DNA of 64,000 nucleotides from Candidatus Hydrogenedentota bacterium. Its GTDB lineage: Bacteria; Hydrogenedentota; Hydrogenedentia; Hydrogenedentales; SLHB01. Positions 26,967-36,522 of the stretch are shown piece by piece (the first letter of the stretch is position 1; every line of letters begins with the position of its first letter). The DNA lies in NCBI GenBank assembly GCA_029552745.1, contig JAKPDK010000160.1:62001-126000 (forward strand), written 5' to 3'. The notes under the pieces are model-generated. The model was not told the origin of the DNA. It worked only from the letters and a program-made list of their open reading frames with translations, and ran no database searches. The position numbers and the translations under genes were made by a program.

Positions 26967-28025
26967 ATGGCAATGGAAAAAGTCGGATATGGCATAATCG
27001 GGTGTGGCGCAATCGCTCCCGTTCATGCGCGTAGCCTCGCAGAGATTCCCGAAGGAAAATTAGTTGCTGTCAGCGACGTCGTCAAAGACAACGCGGAGCG
27101 TTTGGCACAAGAGTTTGGCGCTATTCCCTATACCGATTACCGGGAAATGCTCAAACGCGACGACATTCAGGCGGTCAGCCTGTGTGTGCCGAGTGGGCTT
27201 CGTGTTGAAATTGCCGAAGCGTGCGCAGCTGCTGGAAAACACATCCTCGCCGAAAAACCCCTGGAAGTCACGGTGGAGCGCATTGACCGAATGATTCGCG
27301 CAGCCGACGAAGCCGGTGTGTATTTGGGATGCGTGTTTCAGTCCCGTTTTGCGGACGGTGCAGCAAAACTACGAGAGGCGATCGATACGGGACGGTTTGG
27401 GAAACTCGTTCTCGGTGACGCCTATATTAAGTGGTATCGCACGCAAGAGTATTATCAAAGCGGCGCATGGCGGGGCACACGAAAACTTGATGGCGGTGGC
27501 GCCCTTATGAATCAGGGTATTCACCAAGTGGACCTGCTCTTGTGGTACATGGGGCAGCCTCGAACGGTACACGCGCAGACCGCTCTGGTGGGTCATGAAG
27601 GCCTTGAAGTCGAAGACTTGGCTTGCGTCACGCTTACATTCGAAAATGGCGCAATGGGCGTCATAGAGGCAAGTACGGCCATCTGGCCCGGACACGATGC
27701 ACGCATTGAAGTTCATGGCACAGAAGGAAGCGTCATATTGGAAGCCGGTGAAATAAAATTCTGGAAGTTCAAAAACGAATTTCCCGAAGATGAAACGATT
27801 CGGCAGAGTATCGGTAAGGAGGCTGCATTAGGATCAGGCGCAGGTGACCCTTTGAGCAACCTAAAACACGAGGGACATCGCCGGCAGATTCAAGATTTCA
27901 TCCGCGCCATTTTGGAAAAACGGCCACCCCGGGTACAAGGCAAAGAGGCGCGATTAGCCGTAGAAGTCATCGAAGCGGCTTACCGATCCGCGGCTACCGG
28001 CAAAACGGTTGAACTTACGAAGTGA
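26967..28025 (+). CDS. Gfo/Idh/MocA-family oxidoreductase
   Basis: NAD(P)-dependent sugar or inositol dehydrogenase. The start is chosen at the ATG at 26967 with GGAG 4 bases upstream; an ATG at 26973 is equally possible and the TTG at 26955 is less likely. The Rossmann motif GIIGCGAIAP is at the N-terminus, the catalytic-lysine motif AEKPLEV at about residue 95, and GGGALMNQGIHQVDLL, with the family's substrate-binding His, further on. About 352 residues is normal. It probably oxidises or epimerises a sugar released by the preceding glycosidases, 135 bases downstream of them. The exact substrate is unknown. Confidence 0.88.
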   Translation: MAMEKVGYGIIGCGAIAPVHARSLAEIPEGKLVAVSDVVKDNAERLAQEFGAIPYTDYREMLKRDDIQAVSLCVPSGLRVEIAEACAAAGKHILAEKPLEVTVERIDRMIRAADEAGVYLGCVFQSRFADGAAKLREAIDTGRFGKLVLGDAYIKWYRTQEYYQSGAWRGTRKLDGGGALMNQGIHQVDLLLWYMGQPRTVHAQTALVGHEGLEVEDLACVTLTFENGAMGVIEASTAIWPGHDARIEVHGTEGSVILEAGEIKFWKFKNEFPEDETIRQSIGKEAALGSGAGDPLSNLKHEGHRRQIQDFIRAILEKRPPRVQGKEARLAVEVIEAAYRSAATGKTVELTK

Positions 28026-28059
28026 CGTAAAGCGTTTTGGCATTTCTCTACATGTTCTC

Positions 28060-29715
28060 TTATCGAGGCGTCTGTATACCCACGTCGACGGGGGCATAGT
28101 CGTCGGTTAAGAGCTTACCTTTTTGCGGTTGAGATTGAAGACGCGACATTTGTGTCAATCGCATGGGTAAAATTTGACGTCGCAGTATGCCTTGTCGAAG
28201 TAATAGCTGCGCCATATTTACGAGTTCTTTAGGGTCGGTGGGACACTGCAACCAGGGGCCAGCAGGCCAGGACTGGTTAAAAAAAGAACGGGCGGTACCT
28301 GTGAGTACGGGTTCCGCTTTCTGGGCAACAAAAACAGTGTTCAAGCTGCTACCTGCTTGATACACGAAGAGTTGTTCAAACACGTCTTTCAGGGTGGTAT
28401 GCATATCACTCAACAATCTATCGTTTAAGCCACCGGCGACTCCTATCACGTTGTAGACAAGACTCCCCCCGTTCAACAAGCGATCTCGCACGATAAGGAA
28501 AAACTCCCGTGTGGCAAGATGGAATGGGATATGTGCCCCATAAGGTCCGCTCGCATAGGCATCCACAATAATTGCCCCATATTGTTTCGAAACACGCCGC
28601 AAAAACTGACGTCCATCGGCTGTTGTGATCGTGAGTCTGGGGGAACTCGGAACATAGAAGAAATCCCGGGCAACCCGGACCACGACGGGATCAATTTCAA
28701 CCACATCCACGCGCACGTTGGGGTAATCTTTTAGAAACGCTTTGGGGCCTGTGCCGCCGCCCAAACCGACAAAAAGCACATCTGTCATCGTGGGGTAAAG
28801 CACTACAGGGACATGAAAAAAGTCTGTATATTCAAAACCTCCTTCCGCAGGATCTTTTTTGGACATCGTGCTTTGAGGTGCCCGATCAAACCACAAGATA
28901 CGTTTCCCCGCGTTGTCCTCCACCAGAACATGATGGTACATCGTATATTGTTCGAAAATAATTGCGGCATCGGCGTGTAACGTCATAGCCATATAGAAAG
29001 CAAAAAACAAGATGATCGCCTTTTTCGCACACCCCAGTCTGCCGCCGATTGCCGTGAAAACGCCCAAGACAAAAAGCGCGCCAGACGTCCACCATGTTAT
29101 TTCTCGGACTCCATAGCGAGGCAACAAAACGAGGGCAACTGTCAAGACCCCGACAATGCTTCCGCACGTTGAAACCGCAGCCATCCATCCGACAGCGGAA
29201 CCTGCCCTGTCCAGGTGTTTCACGTGAATTTGCACGGCCTGGGGCAAAACAGTACCCAAAGCCACTAAGGGGATGAACGAACAGGCGAAAGCCGCCACCA
29301 ATGGGTGCCACCACGACGGAGAACAATGAATCAACCATTCGCCTATTCCATCCCCAACAGGTTCGATGAGAAAGCCCGATGCGCCACCGGCGGCCAAAGC
29401 TTTCCCCAAAAAACGCCAAGGGTTGGCGTCACCATAGGTGAAAATTCGTGCCGAAATGGCACCACCCAATGCATATCCAACGGCAAGCCCCCCCATACAA
29501 ACCGCAATCTCCGCCGCCCAAACATCTAAGGAACTCCCAAAATTACGCTGCAAAAACCTAACCGCAATGAATTCGTAGATCATCACAGCGGCACCTGACA
29601 GAAACACAAGGACACCAAGCACGATGTTCGCGGCAAGCTGCTTTAGACCGGAACGTGAAGGCGGAATAGGATCCAACTGCGAAGGCCAAGACGCATCAGA
29701 ATCATAAGAGGTCAT
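28060..29715 (-). CDS. membrane protein with spermidine-synthase-like domain
   Basis: A fusion of a polytopic membrane part (about seven helices, residues 30-250) with a C-terminal spermidine-synthase-like Rossmann domain. The start at 29715 is chosen from GAGGTG about 7 bases upstream; a longer frame from 29766 lacks support. The nucleotide-binding loop is GLGGGTGP (about 317-324), the acidic strand VEIDP follows (about 339-343), and VDAYASGPYGAHIP (from about 384) is the gate-loop region. Similar fused proteins are common in bacteria, but whether they make polyamines is unsettled. It faces away from the HDOD-kinase pair. Confidence 0.75.
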   Translation of the reverse strand: MTSYDSDASWPSQLDPIPPSRSGLKQLAANIVLGVLVFLSGAAVMIYEFIAVRFLQRNFGSSLDVWAAEIAVCMGGLAVGYALGGAISARIFTYGDANPWRFLGKALAAGGASGFLIEPVGDGIGEWLIHCSPSWWHPLVAAFACSFIPLVALGTVLPQAVQIHVKHLDRAGSAVGWMAAVSTCGSIVGVLTVALVLLPRYGVREITWWTSGALFVLGVFTAIGGRLGCAKKAIILFFAFYMAMTLHADAAIIFEQYTMYHHVLVEDNAGKRILWFDRAPQSTMSKKDPAEGGFEYTDFFHVPVVLYPTMTDVLFVGLGGGTGPKAFLKDYPNVRVDVVEIDPVVVRVARDFFYVPSSPRLTITTADGRQFLRRVSKQYGAIIVDAYASGPYGAHIPFHLATREFFLIVRDRLLNGGSLVYNVIGVAGGLNDRLLSDMHTTLKDVFEQLFVYQAGSSLNTVFVAQKAEPVLTGTARSFFNQSWPAGPWLQCPTDPKELVNMAQLLLRQGILRRQILPMRLTQMSRLQSQPQKGKLLTDDYAPVDVGIQTPR

Positions 29716-29825
29716 ATTAACACACCTCAATATATATACTGCATGATCTACTTCCGCCCTTTCCAATAAACTGTTTTCTTCATGGAGATCGGCGGGGCCT
29801 GGGTTTCACCCAACCTTACAAGGGC

Positions 29826-29862
29826 TTGTTCCTCTTGCAGATTCTAAAAATATGGTAGAATC
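29826..29862 (+). promoter_or_regulatory. inverted repeat overlapping a likely -10 box
   Basis: GATTCTA (29840-29846) and TAGAATC (29856-29862) form a perfect 7-bp inverted repeat with a 9-base loop. TAGAAT at 29856-29861, preceded by TGG, looks like a -10. TTGCAG (29835) with a 15-base spacer is a poor -35. It lies about 105 bases before the HDOD gene. A shorter version (TTCTA-N7-TAGAA) precedes xth. Confidence 0.35.
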
Positions 29863-29967
29863 TCAATTAGGAACAGATTGTAAGCCATCAGACATACGGC
29901 CACCCTATGTGCACGCGTGAGCGCCTCAAATGAACACGTTTGAGTTTGAAGGAACCAGGAACTGCAA

Positions 29968-30831
29968 ATGATCGACCGTGAAACACGAATGAAGTTACTA
30001 AATCTCGACCAATTGCCTACCTTGCCGGAAATCATTATCCGAGTTTTGCAGACAATTGACGATGAGGACTCTTCAGCCACCGACCTCGGCGCCATACTGG
30101 AGCAAGATCATGTGATAACCGCAAGAATATTGAGACTTGCGAACTCCGCTTTTTACGGTTTCCCCACACAGGTCGATAGCGTACAACGCGCGATTGTGCT
30201 AATCGGTTATAACGAAGTCCGCATGTTAGCGCTTGCTACGTCGGTATTTGATACATTTCGCCAGCTCCGCCAATATGCTCTGGACCCTCACGATTTTTGG
30301 TTACATGCTTTGGGAGCCGCAAAAGCAGCGGCCCTCATCTCGGCTGACATGCGAGGTATATGCAGTCCCCAAAGTTGTTTTACGGCGGGTTTGCTTCACG
30401 ATATGGGGAAATACGCCTTGGCAACGGTATTACAAAAAACTTACAAAAACATCGTGGCGGACGCCCAAAAACGTAACGTGCCTCTCAAAGACTCTGAACA
30501 GGTGACCCTGAACACCACCCATGCGGAAGTCGGGGCGTGGTTAGCGGAACAATGGTGTTTCCCGGAAACCCTACGCAAGCCGATTGCTGATCTCTATGCC
30601 TATCAAAATAGTAACAGCCATCACCCTGATACCCTGGTAGTTGCCCTAGCCGACTCTATATCGCGTCTTGCAAAGTTTGGTACCGCTGGAGACCCGGCAG
30701 ATCCGTCCATCGATGAGAGCCTCCTCGCTTCCTTACGAATGTCCCAGGAGAAAGTCGAACAATATCTGAATACTGTTAAAGCCCATCTTGAAAACGCCGA
30801 AGCCCTGCTTGATATTCTGAACGGGGAATGA
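29968..30831 (+). CDS. HDOD-domain protein
   Basis: A 287-residue HDOD (HD-related output) protein, a class used in signalling, often with c-di-GMP or cell-cycle functions, whose biochemical activity is mostly unknown. The motif run LPTLPEIIIRVLQ, ILRLANSAFYG and GLLHDMGKYAL is typical. AGGA lies 8 bases before the ATG. It ends 6 bases before the hybrid histidine kinase, so the two are cotranscribed and probably share a signalling pathway. A second HDOD protein lies at 47212-48090. Confidence 0.88.
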   Translation: MIDRETRMKLLNLDQLPTLPEIIIRVLQTIDDEDSSATDLGAILEQDHVITARILRLANSAFYGFPTQVDSVQRAIVLIGYNEVRMLALATSVFDTFRQLRQYALDPHDFWLHALGAAKAAALISADMRGICSPQSCFTAGLLHDMGKYALATVLQKTYKNIVADAQKRNVPLKDSEQVTLNTTHAEVGAWLAEQWCFPETLRKPIADLYAYQNSNSHHPDTLVVALADSISRLAKFGTAGDPADPSIDESLLASLRMSQEKVEQYLNTVKAHLENAEALLDILNGE

Positions 30832-30837
30832 CAATTC

Positions 30838-33015
30838 ATGCGTGACTCAAACCATGAAGATCGTCCCATCGAAAGCGTCCATTATGCGGCCGCATTGCGG
30901 GACATGACCGTCCGCTATGAACGCCTCATTCGAGGACTGTCCATCCTCAAGCAAATCGATCAAATCGACCACCCTGACCTTACTTTTGAACAGATTTGTC
31001 TCTGTCTGATTCGATTACTGGCAAAAGGTTTCGCGGCGGAGAATTGCTCTCTGCTTCTTTTCGACCCAGAACGTTCCGAGCTTGTTTTATGTGCAGCAGC
31101 GAGTGCGCTCGACGAAAAGAGCAGTTATGTTGGCCCCGACCTTTGGACAGGTAAACGATTCCGAATTGGGGAGGGAATCGCCGGTCAAGCCGCTGCATCC
31201 GGAAAAATCATTCGCTGCGACGACGTAAACAACGAGGCGGATTTTGTCCGACTTCCGGATAGCCCCGTTGAGATTCACGCGTTGATGTGCGTTCCCCTCC
31301 GTATCGACGATTCCCTGGTCGGGGTTGTTAACTTCAGCCACTCAAAACCCGGCATGTTTCTCCCAGAGAGCGAACGGCTCATGTCGATCGTCGGAGACCG
31401 TTGTGCGAGGCTGATTGCGTCTCAGCTCTCCCAATACGAACGCCGACGGGCAGAAGACTACTATCGTCTTGTTGCCGAAAAAGTGGGAGACGCTGTACTC
31501 GTTTTTGATCATGAAAACAGACTCCTGAACGCCAATGCGGTCATCGAACAGATTTCCGGCATCGCTTCACACGAATTTATAACAGGCAAGAGACGCTGGG
31601 AAGATAGAATACACGACGAAGATAAGGAGTCATTTCGAAAGTTTCGCGAGTGCGTCGCCCAATCGTTAACTAATGAAACCCTGGAGTATCGGTATATCGA
31701 TCTAGCGGGAAAAGTTCACCACATCGAAGAACGCTGCTCACCCCTTGCCGGCACGGATGGGTCTTTCCGAGGATACGTTTGTATTATTCGCGATAGAACA
31801 GAGCATAGAAAGATCGAACAGGAAAAGCGCCAGATCGAAGAGCAACTCCGCCACGCTCAGAAAATGGAAGCGCTGGGAAGACTCGCGGGCGGAATGGCTC
31901 ACGACTTTAACAACTTGTTGACCGGGATTCTGGGAAACATCACACTCGCCGCAACTATCAATGACGTCTCCACCATCCGCCGTTTACTGTCCGAGGCTGA
32001 AAAAGCCGCAGAGCGCGCCGCGGAAGTTACAAAACAACTCCTCATGATGAGTAGACGGACCCCGGTTGAAAAAAAACAAGTCGCGCTCGATAACCTCCTT
32101 AAAGAAATCCAAAATATTCTCGTCAATACTTTTGACCCGTCCATTGAGATTTCCGCGTTCATCCCTCCGGGCGTCTGGTCCATTTACGCATCGTCCGACC
32201 AAGTCCACCAAGTTCTCCTTAACCTTTGCGTCAACGCGAGGGACGCCCTTATGGAGAAAAAGAAATCTTCGCCCCATCAACATCTACGGCTTGACATCAC
32301 GGCAGAAAACGTTTCAGTAGAAGAAACTTTTTGCAATACCCACCCAGAAGCAAAGCCGGGAAACTACGTCAAAATATCCGTCTCTGATACAGGGACGGGT
32401 ATCAGTTCATCTGTCAAGCCGCATATCTTTGAGCCGTTCTTTACGACCAAAGATGAAGAAACGGGAACAGGACTTGGTTTGTCGATTGTCTATGCGATTA
32501 TGAAAGACCATGGAGGTTGGGTATATTTCTGGAGCGCAGAAGGACAAGGAAGTACTTTTGAGGTCTTTTTCCCTGCTATCGCCGGAGAGACTTCCCATGT
32601 AACAGCCCGCAAGTATGAATCCGGCGGGCATTTCCACGGCTCTGAAACCATTCTGATGGTGGACGACGAAGAGGTAATACTCCAACTCGGGCGAAATACG
32701 CTCGAACCCTATGGGTACACTTTGCTCACGGCTCGCGACGGTATGGAAGGGCTAAACCTCTTCGAACATAACCTCGACAAACTCGACGCCGTCATTCTCG
32801 ATTTGCTAATGCCCAAGCTCTCCGGTGTGGAAACCTTACAAAGAATGCGCGACATAAAACCCGACGCCAAAATCCTCGTTTCAACCGGAAACAGGGCGGA
32901 GCCTTTTCCGCAGCTGGTCGGCAAATATGCTCCGTCAGCTTATCTAAAAAAGCCCTATTCTCACGGTGAGCTGTTGAAAACACTCCGCATGGTCTTGGAC
33001 ACCGTCACCCGTTAA
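30838..33015 (+). CDS. hybrid histidine kinase (GAF-PAS-HisKA-HATPase-REC)
   Basis: A soluble two-component sensor of 725 residues. It has a GAF domain (about 30-195), a PAS domain (about 205-320), then the dimerisation helix with His355 in GGMAHDFNNLL. The ATPase domain includes Asn465 in LLNLCVNARDAL, SDTGTGI and TGTGLGLSIV. A C-terminal receiver domain (about 603-720) has acidic residues at MVDDEE, phospho-acceptor Asp654 and the conserved Lys in LKKPYS. It has no transmembrane segment, so it senses cytoplasmic signals. Its output is not DNA binding; a phosphorelay or the HDOD partner are candidates. It overlaps the facing gene by 4 bases. Confidence 0.92.
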   Translation: MRDSNHEDRPIESVHYAAALRDMTVRYERLIRGLSILKQIDQIDHPDLTFEQICLCLIRLLAKGFAAENCSLLLFDPERSELVLCAAASALDEKSSYVGPDLWTGKRFRIGEGIAGQAAASGKIIRCDDVNNEADFVRLPDSPVEIHALMCVPLRIDDSLVGVVNFSHSKPGMFLPESERLMSIVGDRCARLIASQLSQYERRRAEDYYRLVAEKVGDAVLVFDHENRLLNANAVIEQISGIASHEFITGKRRWEDRIHDEDKESFRKFRECVAQSLTNETLEYRYIDLAGKVHHIEERCSPLAGTDGSFRGYVCIIRDRTEHRKIEQEKRQIEEQLRHAQKMEALGRLAGGMAHDFNNLLTGILGNITLAATINDVSTIRRLLSEAEKAAERAAEVTKQLLMMSRRTPVEKKQVALDNLLKEIQNILVNTFDPSIEISAFIPPGVWSIYASSDQVHQVLLNLCVNARDALMEKKKSSPHQHLRLDITAENVSVEETFCNTHPEAKPGNYVKISVSDTGTGISSSVKPHIFEPFFTTKDEETGTGLGLSIVYAIMKDHGGWVYFWSAEGQGSTFEVFFPAIAGETSHVTARKYESGGHFHGSETILMVDDEEVILQLGRNTLEPYGYTLLTARDGMEGLNLFEHNLDKLDAVILDLLMPKLSGVETLQRMRDIKPDAKILVSTGNRAEPFPQLVGKYAPSAYLKKPYSHGELLKTLRMVLDTVTR

Positions 33016-35657
33016 GGCACGCGTCCTACAGAATCCTCCTTTTTCATAAGCCAAACTTCCGAACATAACGTCCCCCAACCGCCCGTATTTCGCCACTGTT
33101 CTGTGGTCACCCTGTCCCATTCCCCTACGCCGGCAGCCTTCTCGAATCGTATCGTCAGTTCGCCGTCTTCCGTACAAGAACGTGGTATATCAAACGTAAA
33201 AAAGTCTGACATCCGATACGGCAGTTCTAAATCCTTTGCCAACAAGACGGCGTCCGCGTAGATGCTCTCGGTTTTTTGCACCATCCGCGCTGCATAGCGT
33301 TCTTGAAACCACGGACGGACAAGCGTGAACCTAACTCGATAAGAAACACGAGGATCTAATCCCGAATAATGCAGCGTAATTCCCTGAGCCTCATCTTGAG
33401 TGCAATGCATTTCTTTCTGGCTATAGCGGTTTCCGGAGTCCAGCATCTCCTCCAAATAAGGTTGACCGTGATCGTAAGGATAACCCCAGACCACGTGGGG
33501 ACAGTGATTATACGTACCCAAGTTGTCGTAAAATCCCCCTTCTCCCGGATCCTCATAAAAGGGAATCATATGCAACAAGTCTCGTTTTTCTTGCTCGTCC
33601 TGTGCAGATGCGGCGCGCTCTAATTGACGTCTCAACCATCCCAACCCAATATAGTCGCGCTCGAGACTGAACAATCCATCATTGCGAAATGCAAATAAAC
33701 TATTGCTCTCTTCACCCAACTGGGCAGCCTCCGCATAAAGGTTTTGCATTTCTTCGGTCTTCCACGGAACTTCCATTCGAGCACGTGCACGCGCAATCGC
33801 CTGGTCCAGATCCGTCCCCCCTTCAAGGGCTTCGCGGATTATCGTTTCTACGTCGCTCTGCATGCGCTCCTGCTCTATTACAGCAAGTTGAACCCACTTA
33901 TCTACAAGACCCTTTTGCAAAAAGACCCTCCAAAGCCAACTCTTTTCTTTTCTCCTTGCGGACATCTTTCGACCCGCTTCGCGGCAACACGCCACGTATC
34001 GGTCCAGTTCGGTCTTCTGGGGAAGAGGTCTCTTGGGCTCATCCTGGAGATACTTTTCCATCAAGAAAATGGCTTCGGCCATGTCTTGAGCTGCCTCTCG
34101 TCCAAAAAAAGTGACACAGTAGTCGTTCACCACCTCTTCCACTGATTGACGTGGATTCCACAAAAGACGCATCCACATCCACTGGTTGAAATGGTCATGT
34201 AAACCGCTGGAGTGCGTCACATCACCTACCGCGTAATGCATCAGATCCCCAAAAACACGATAATAGTAGGTAGGCCACGCGTAAAATGTCCGCCTATCAT
34301 AAATCTGCGTCAGGTACCTGTCGGGACGACGTTCATAAATCTCGTGGGACCAGTGCGGAGGTTGGTCACCATTCTTGTCCGGACGGGGATATTTCTGAAC
34401 ATAGGCATGCTGCGCATAGCGCCAGTGCGTGATCTCGCTGCCGCACATCAATTCCACGTCTCCTGGCAACGCGTGGAGCAACGTGCGGGGATACAATGCA
34501 TAGGGTCCGTAGCCTGGGTATCGGAACAAATCCATCCGGTGCGTCTGTCGGTGGCCCGGTTGCCAACTTGTGGCATCGCCGCCGGGACTCATACACCAGG
34601 CATATAACCAATCATGAGGCTGGCTCTGCAAATACGCCAGAATAGCCGCGTCGTCGGCGTTATCAAACTTTTGATTCGTGAAAACTATCTTCGTTCGAGG
34701 ATGATATTTCAAGACACGTCTCGCCATTTCGGCAACCGTCTCGATAAAAACCCGTCCATAAGGATCGCACGCGTCACACTCGCATCCCCCCCCGTCGCCC
34801 CCGGAAAAATGCACAGTATCTACAAACGGAAAATCTCTGAAAAAGCGGTCACATTCTTGAATAACGGCCTGACGTGCCTCTGGTATAGAAAGACAAACAA
34901 AACCGCTTCGGCCTATTGATTCCTTTGCCGCCCACTCCGGATGGTCGGGAAACTGCCCACCATTACCGCTTCGACAGATGCGTTTCTTCATCCCCCAAGA
35001 ATCCAGAAGTTCCACCTCTTCCACTGTGGTTACATCAAAAGTATTTGCGCCTGCCAACACATAGTCAAGCATGGTCCTTTCTAATTCCTCAGGAGTTCTG
35101 ATACGCGTATGCGCCTTCTCGAGTTGAGTTGCACTCTGCCCGACCTGCGTGCCCCGCCACTCATATGCAGGCGCTGTGCGGATATCAAGATCGTCAGGTA
35201 TCGAGAAACCATCCGGCTCACGCTCCTCCACGTGACGCAATAGTTCCCCCACTGCATAAAGACATCCGCGCTCGTCAACACCCGCTGCAAGAACCGTGCG
35301 GCGCGAGGAGTCCTTAAGAGTCTTCAGCAAAAAACCCTCGAGACCTGGCTCCAACCAAGTAAGATTCGGTATCTGATACTTTTGGAACAGGGCTGCAAGC
35401 TGCGCATGATGCGCGGGCACCCCGAGCAACACAACGCACGAATCATGTAACGTGTCCTGAAGATTGTCTTCAGACGACACCCTAACAGTCGCGCCACTTA
35501 GCTCTGTCACGCGGTCACACAACAATTTTGCCGCCCGCTGCTCCACCGGTCCCGCGTCTTTGCCTGTCACAACATTCATCTGCTTGAAAACACCATCGGC
35601 ATATGAACCGAATAAGGAGCAACTGATCATAACGATCACTAAAATCGCTCTTTTCAT
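33012..35657 (-). CDS. secreted glycoside hydrolase-like protein (GH67/GH20-like fold)
   Basis: An exported protein of about 881 residues. I start at the ATG at 35657; the upstream TTG at 35675 has no benefit. The signal peptide is AILVIVMISCSLFGSYA. An N-terminal domain with RAAKLLCDRVTELSG and the 'GVDERGCLYAVGELLRH' strand-loop matches the small domain found before the barrel in GH67, GH20 and GH84 enzymes. The barrel region has HFSGGDGGGCECDAC, which recalls Cys/Asp-rich loops of this clan. A C-terminal beta region follows. It may act on glucuronoyl or N-acetylhexosaminyl residues; the family is not certain. Confidence 0.65.
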   Translation of the reverse strand: MKRAILVIVMISCSLFGSYADGVFKQMNVVTGKDAGPVEQRAAKLLCDRVTELSGATVRVSSEDNLQDTLHDSCVVLLGVPAHHAQLAALFQKYQIPNLTWLEPGLEGFLLKTLKDSSRRTVLAAGVDERGCLYAVGELLRHVEEREPDGFSIPDDLDIRTAPAYEWRGTQVGQSATQLEKAHTRIRTPEELERTMLDYVLAGANTFDVTTVEEVELLDSWGMKKRICRSGNGGQFPDHPEWAAKESIGRSGFVCLSIPEARQAVIQECDRFFRDFPFVDTVHFSGGDGGGCECDACDPYGRVFIETVAEMARRVLKYHPRTKIVFTNQKFDNADDAAILAYLQSQPHDWLYAWCMSPGGDATSWQPGHRQTHRMDLFRYPGYGPYALYPRTLLHALPGDVELMCGSEITHWRYAQHAYVQKYPRPDKNGDQPPHWSHEIYERRPDRYLTQIYDRRTFYAWPTYYYRVFGDLMHYAVGDVTHSSGLHDHFNQWMWMRLLWNPRQSVEEVVNDYCVTFFGREAAQDMAEAIFLMEKYLQDEPKRPLPQKTELDRYVACCREAGRKMSARRKEKSWLWRVFLQKGLVDKWVQLAVIEQERMQSDVETIIREALEGGTDLDQAIARARARMEVPWKTEEMQNLYAEAAQLGEESNSLFAFRNDGLFSLERDYIGLGWLRRQLERAASAQDEQEKRDLLHMIPFYEDPGEGGFYDNLGTYNHCPHVVWGYPYDHGQPYLEEMLDSGNRYSQKEMHCTQDEAQGITLHYSGLDPRVSYRVRFTLVRPWFQERYAARMVQKTESIYADAVLLAKDLELPYRMSDFFTFDIPRSCTEDGELTIRFEKAAGVGEWDRVTTEQWRNTGGWGTLCSEVWLMKKEDSVGRVP

Positions 35658-35822
35658 TGGTAATGGCACTCCCAAAAACTACATTTCATTTGCTTTCACG
35701 TGACACTCGTTAACCTCATCGTAATGAGCATAACACGGTCGGTCAACCTCTGGAAATCACTAAGACGCGAACAAAAAGAATGGATATGGGATAATAAACC
35801 AAAACCCAAGAGGAGACTTCAG

Positions 35823-36473
35823 ATGATTCGTGTTCCCGAGCCGGAACGGATGGACCTGCCCAGTGAAGCAGAAGCCTACGCAGCCGCAGACTTTTCAGAC
35901 GTTAACCAAGCCTTTGTCGAACGACTCCTCGTATTGACACAACCACGGAAAACTGCCGTCGCCCTGGACTTGGGTACAGGGCCTGCCGACATACCCAACC
36001 GACTGACCCCTCTCTGTCCAGGCTGGCGAATTGTCGCCGTAGACGCATCGTATGCAATGCTTCGAATCGCTGGTACGCGCTGTTCCAAAGCAGTCGCACT
36101 CGTCCTCGCAGATGCAAAAACACTGCCTTTTCCTGACAATAGCTTTAACATCGTGTTCTCAAACAGCATCTTACATCACATTAACGAAGTCTCTCTTTTT
36201 TGGAAAGAACTTCACCGAATCGCCGCCCAAAAGTGTCTTATTTTTTTGCGAGACTTGTTTCGACCAAGTAGCAAAGAGGAGGCTTGGACGATCGTCCAAA
36301 AATATTCTGGAAATGAATCACAAACCTTAAAAGAAGAGTTTTTCCGCTCGCTGCTCGCTGCCTACACTCCTCAAGAAGTCCGACAACAACTGCAAACCGC
36401 TGGCCTGTCCGACCTCGTGGTCGACCTCGCCTCTGACCGCCATATGGATATTTGGGGGATCATCAAGAAATGA
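35823..36473 (+). CDS. class I SAM-dependent methyltransferase
   Basis: A 216-residue methyltransferase. The frame is open from a GTG at 35700, but AAGAGGAG at 35808-35815 lies 7 bases before the ATG at 35823, which I take as the start. Motif I is ALDLGTGPADIP, followed by an acidic strand end VAVDAS (motif II), a LADAKTLPF segment (motif III) and FSNSILHHI (motif IV). This is the UbiE/Methyltransf_11 type. The substrate is unknown. It stands alone, divergent from the secreted hydrolase gene and convergent with the Mrp gene after 49 bases. Confidence 0.85.
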   Translation: MIRVPEPERMDLPSEAEAYAAADFSDVNQAFVERLLVLTQPRKTAVALDLGTGPADIPNRLTPLCPGWRIVAVDASYAMLRIAGTRCSKAVALVLADAKTLPFPDNSFNIVFSNSILHHINEVSLFWKELHRIAAQKCLIFLRDLFRPSSKEEAWTIVQKYSGNESQTLKEEFFRSLLAAYTPQEVRQQLQTAGLSDLVVDLASDRHMDIWGIIKK

Positions 36474-36522
36474 ACCGTCGAGTACATTTGCGCAAGCCTT
36501 GAGCCGCAGAAGCCTGGTTTTG

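Noticed and set aside
28886-29419. 177-residue minus-strand reading frame
   Set aside because: It lies in another frame of the spermidine-synthase-like gene, which has clear membrane helices and motifs.
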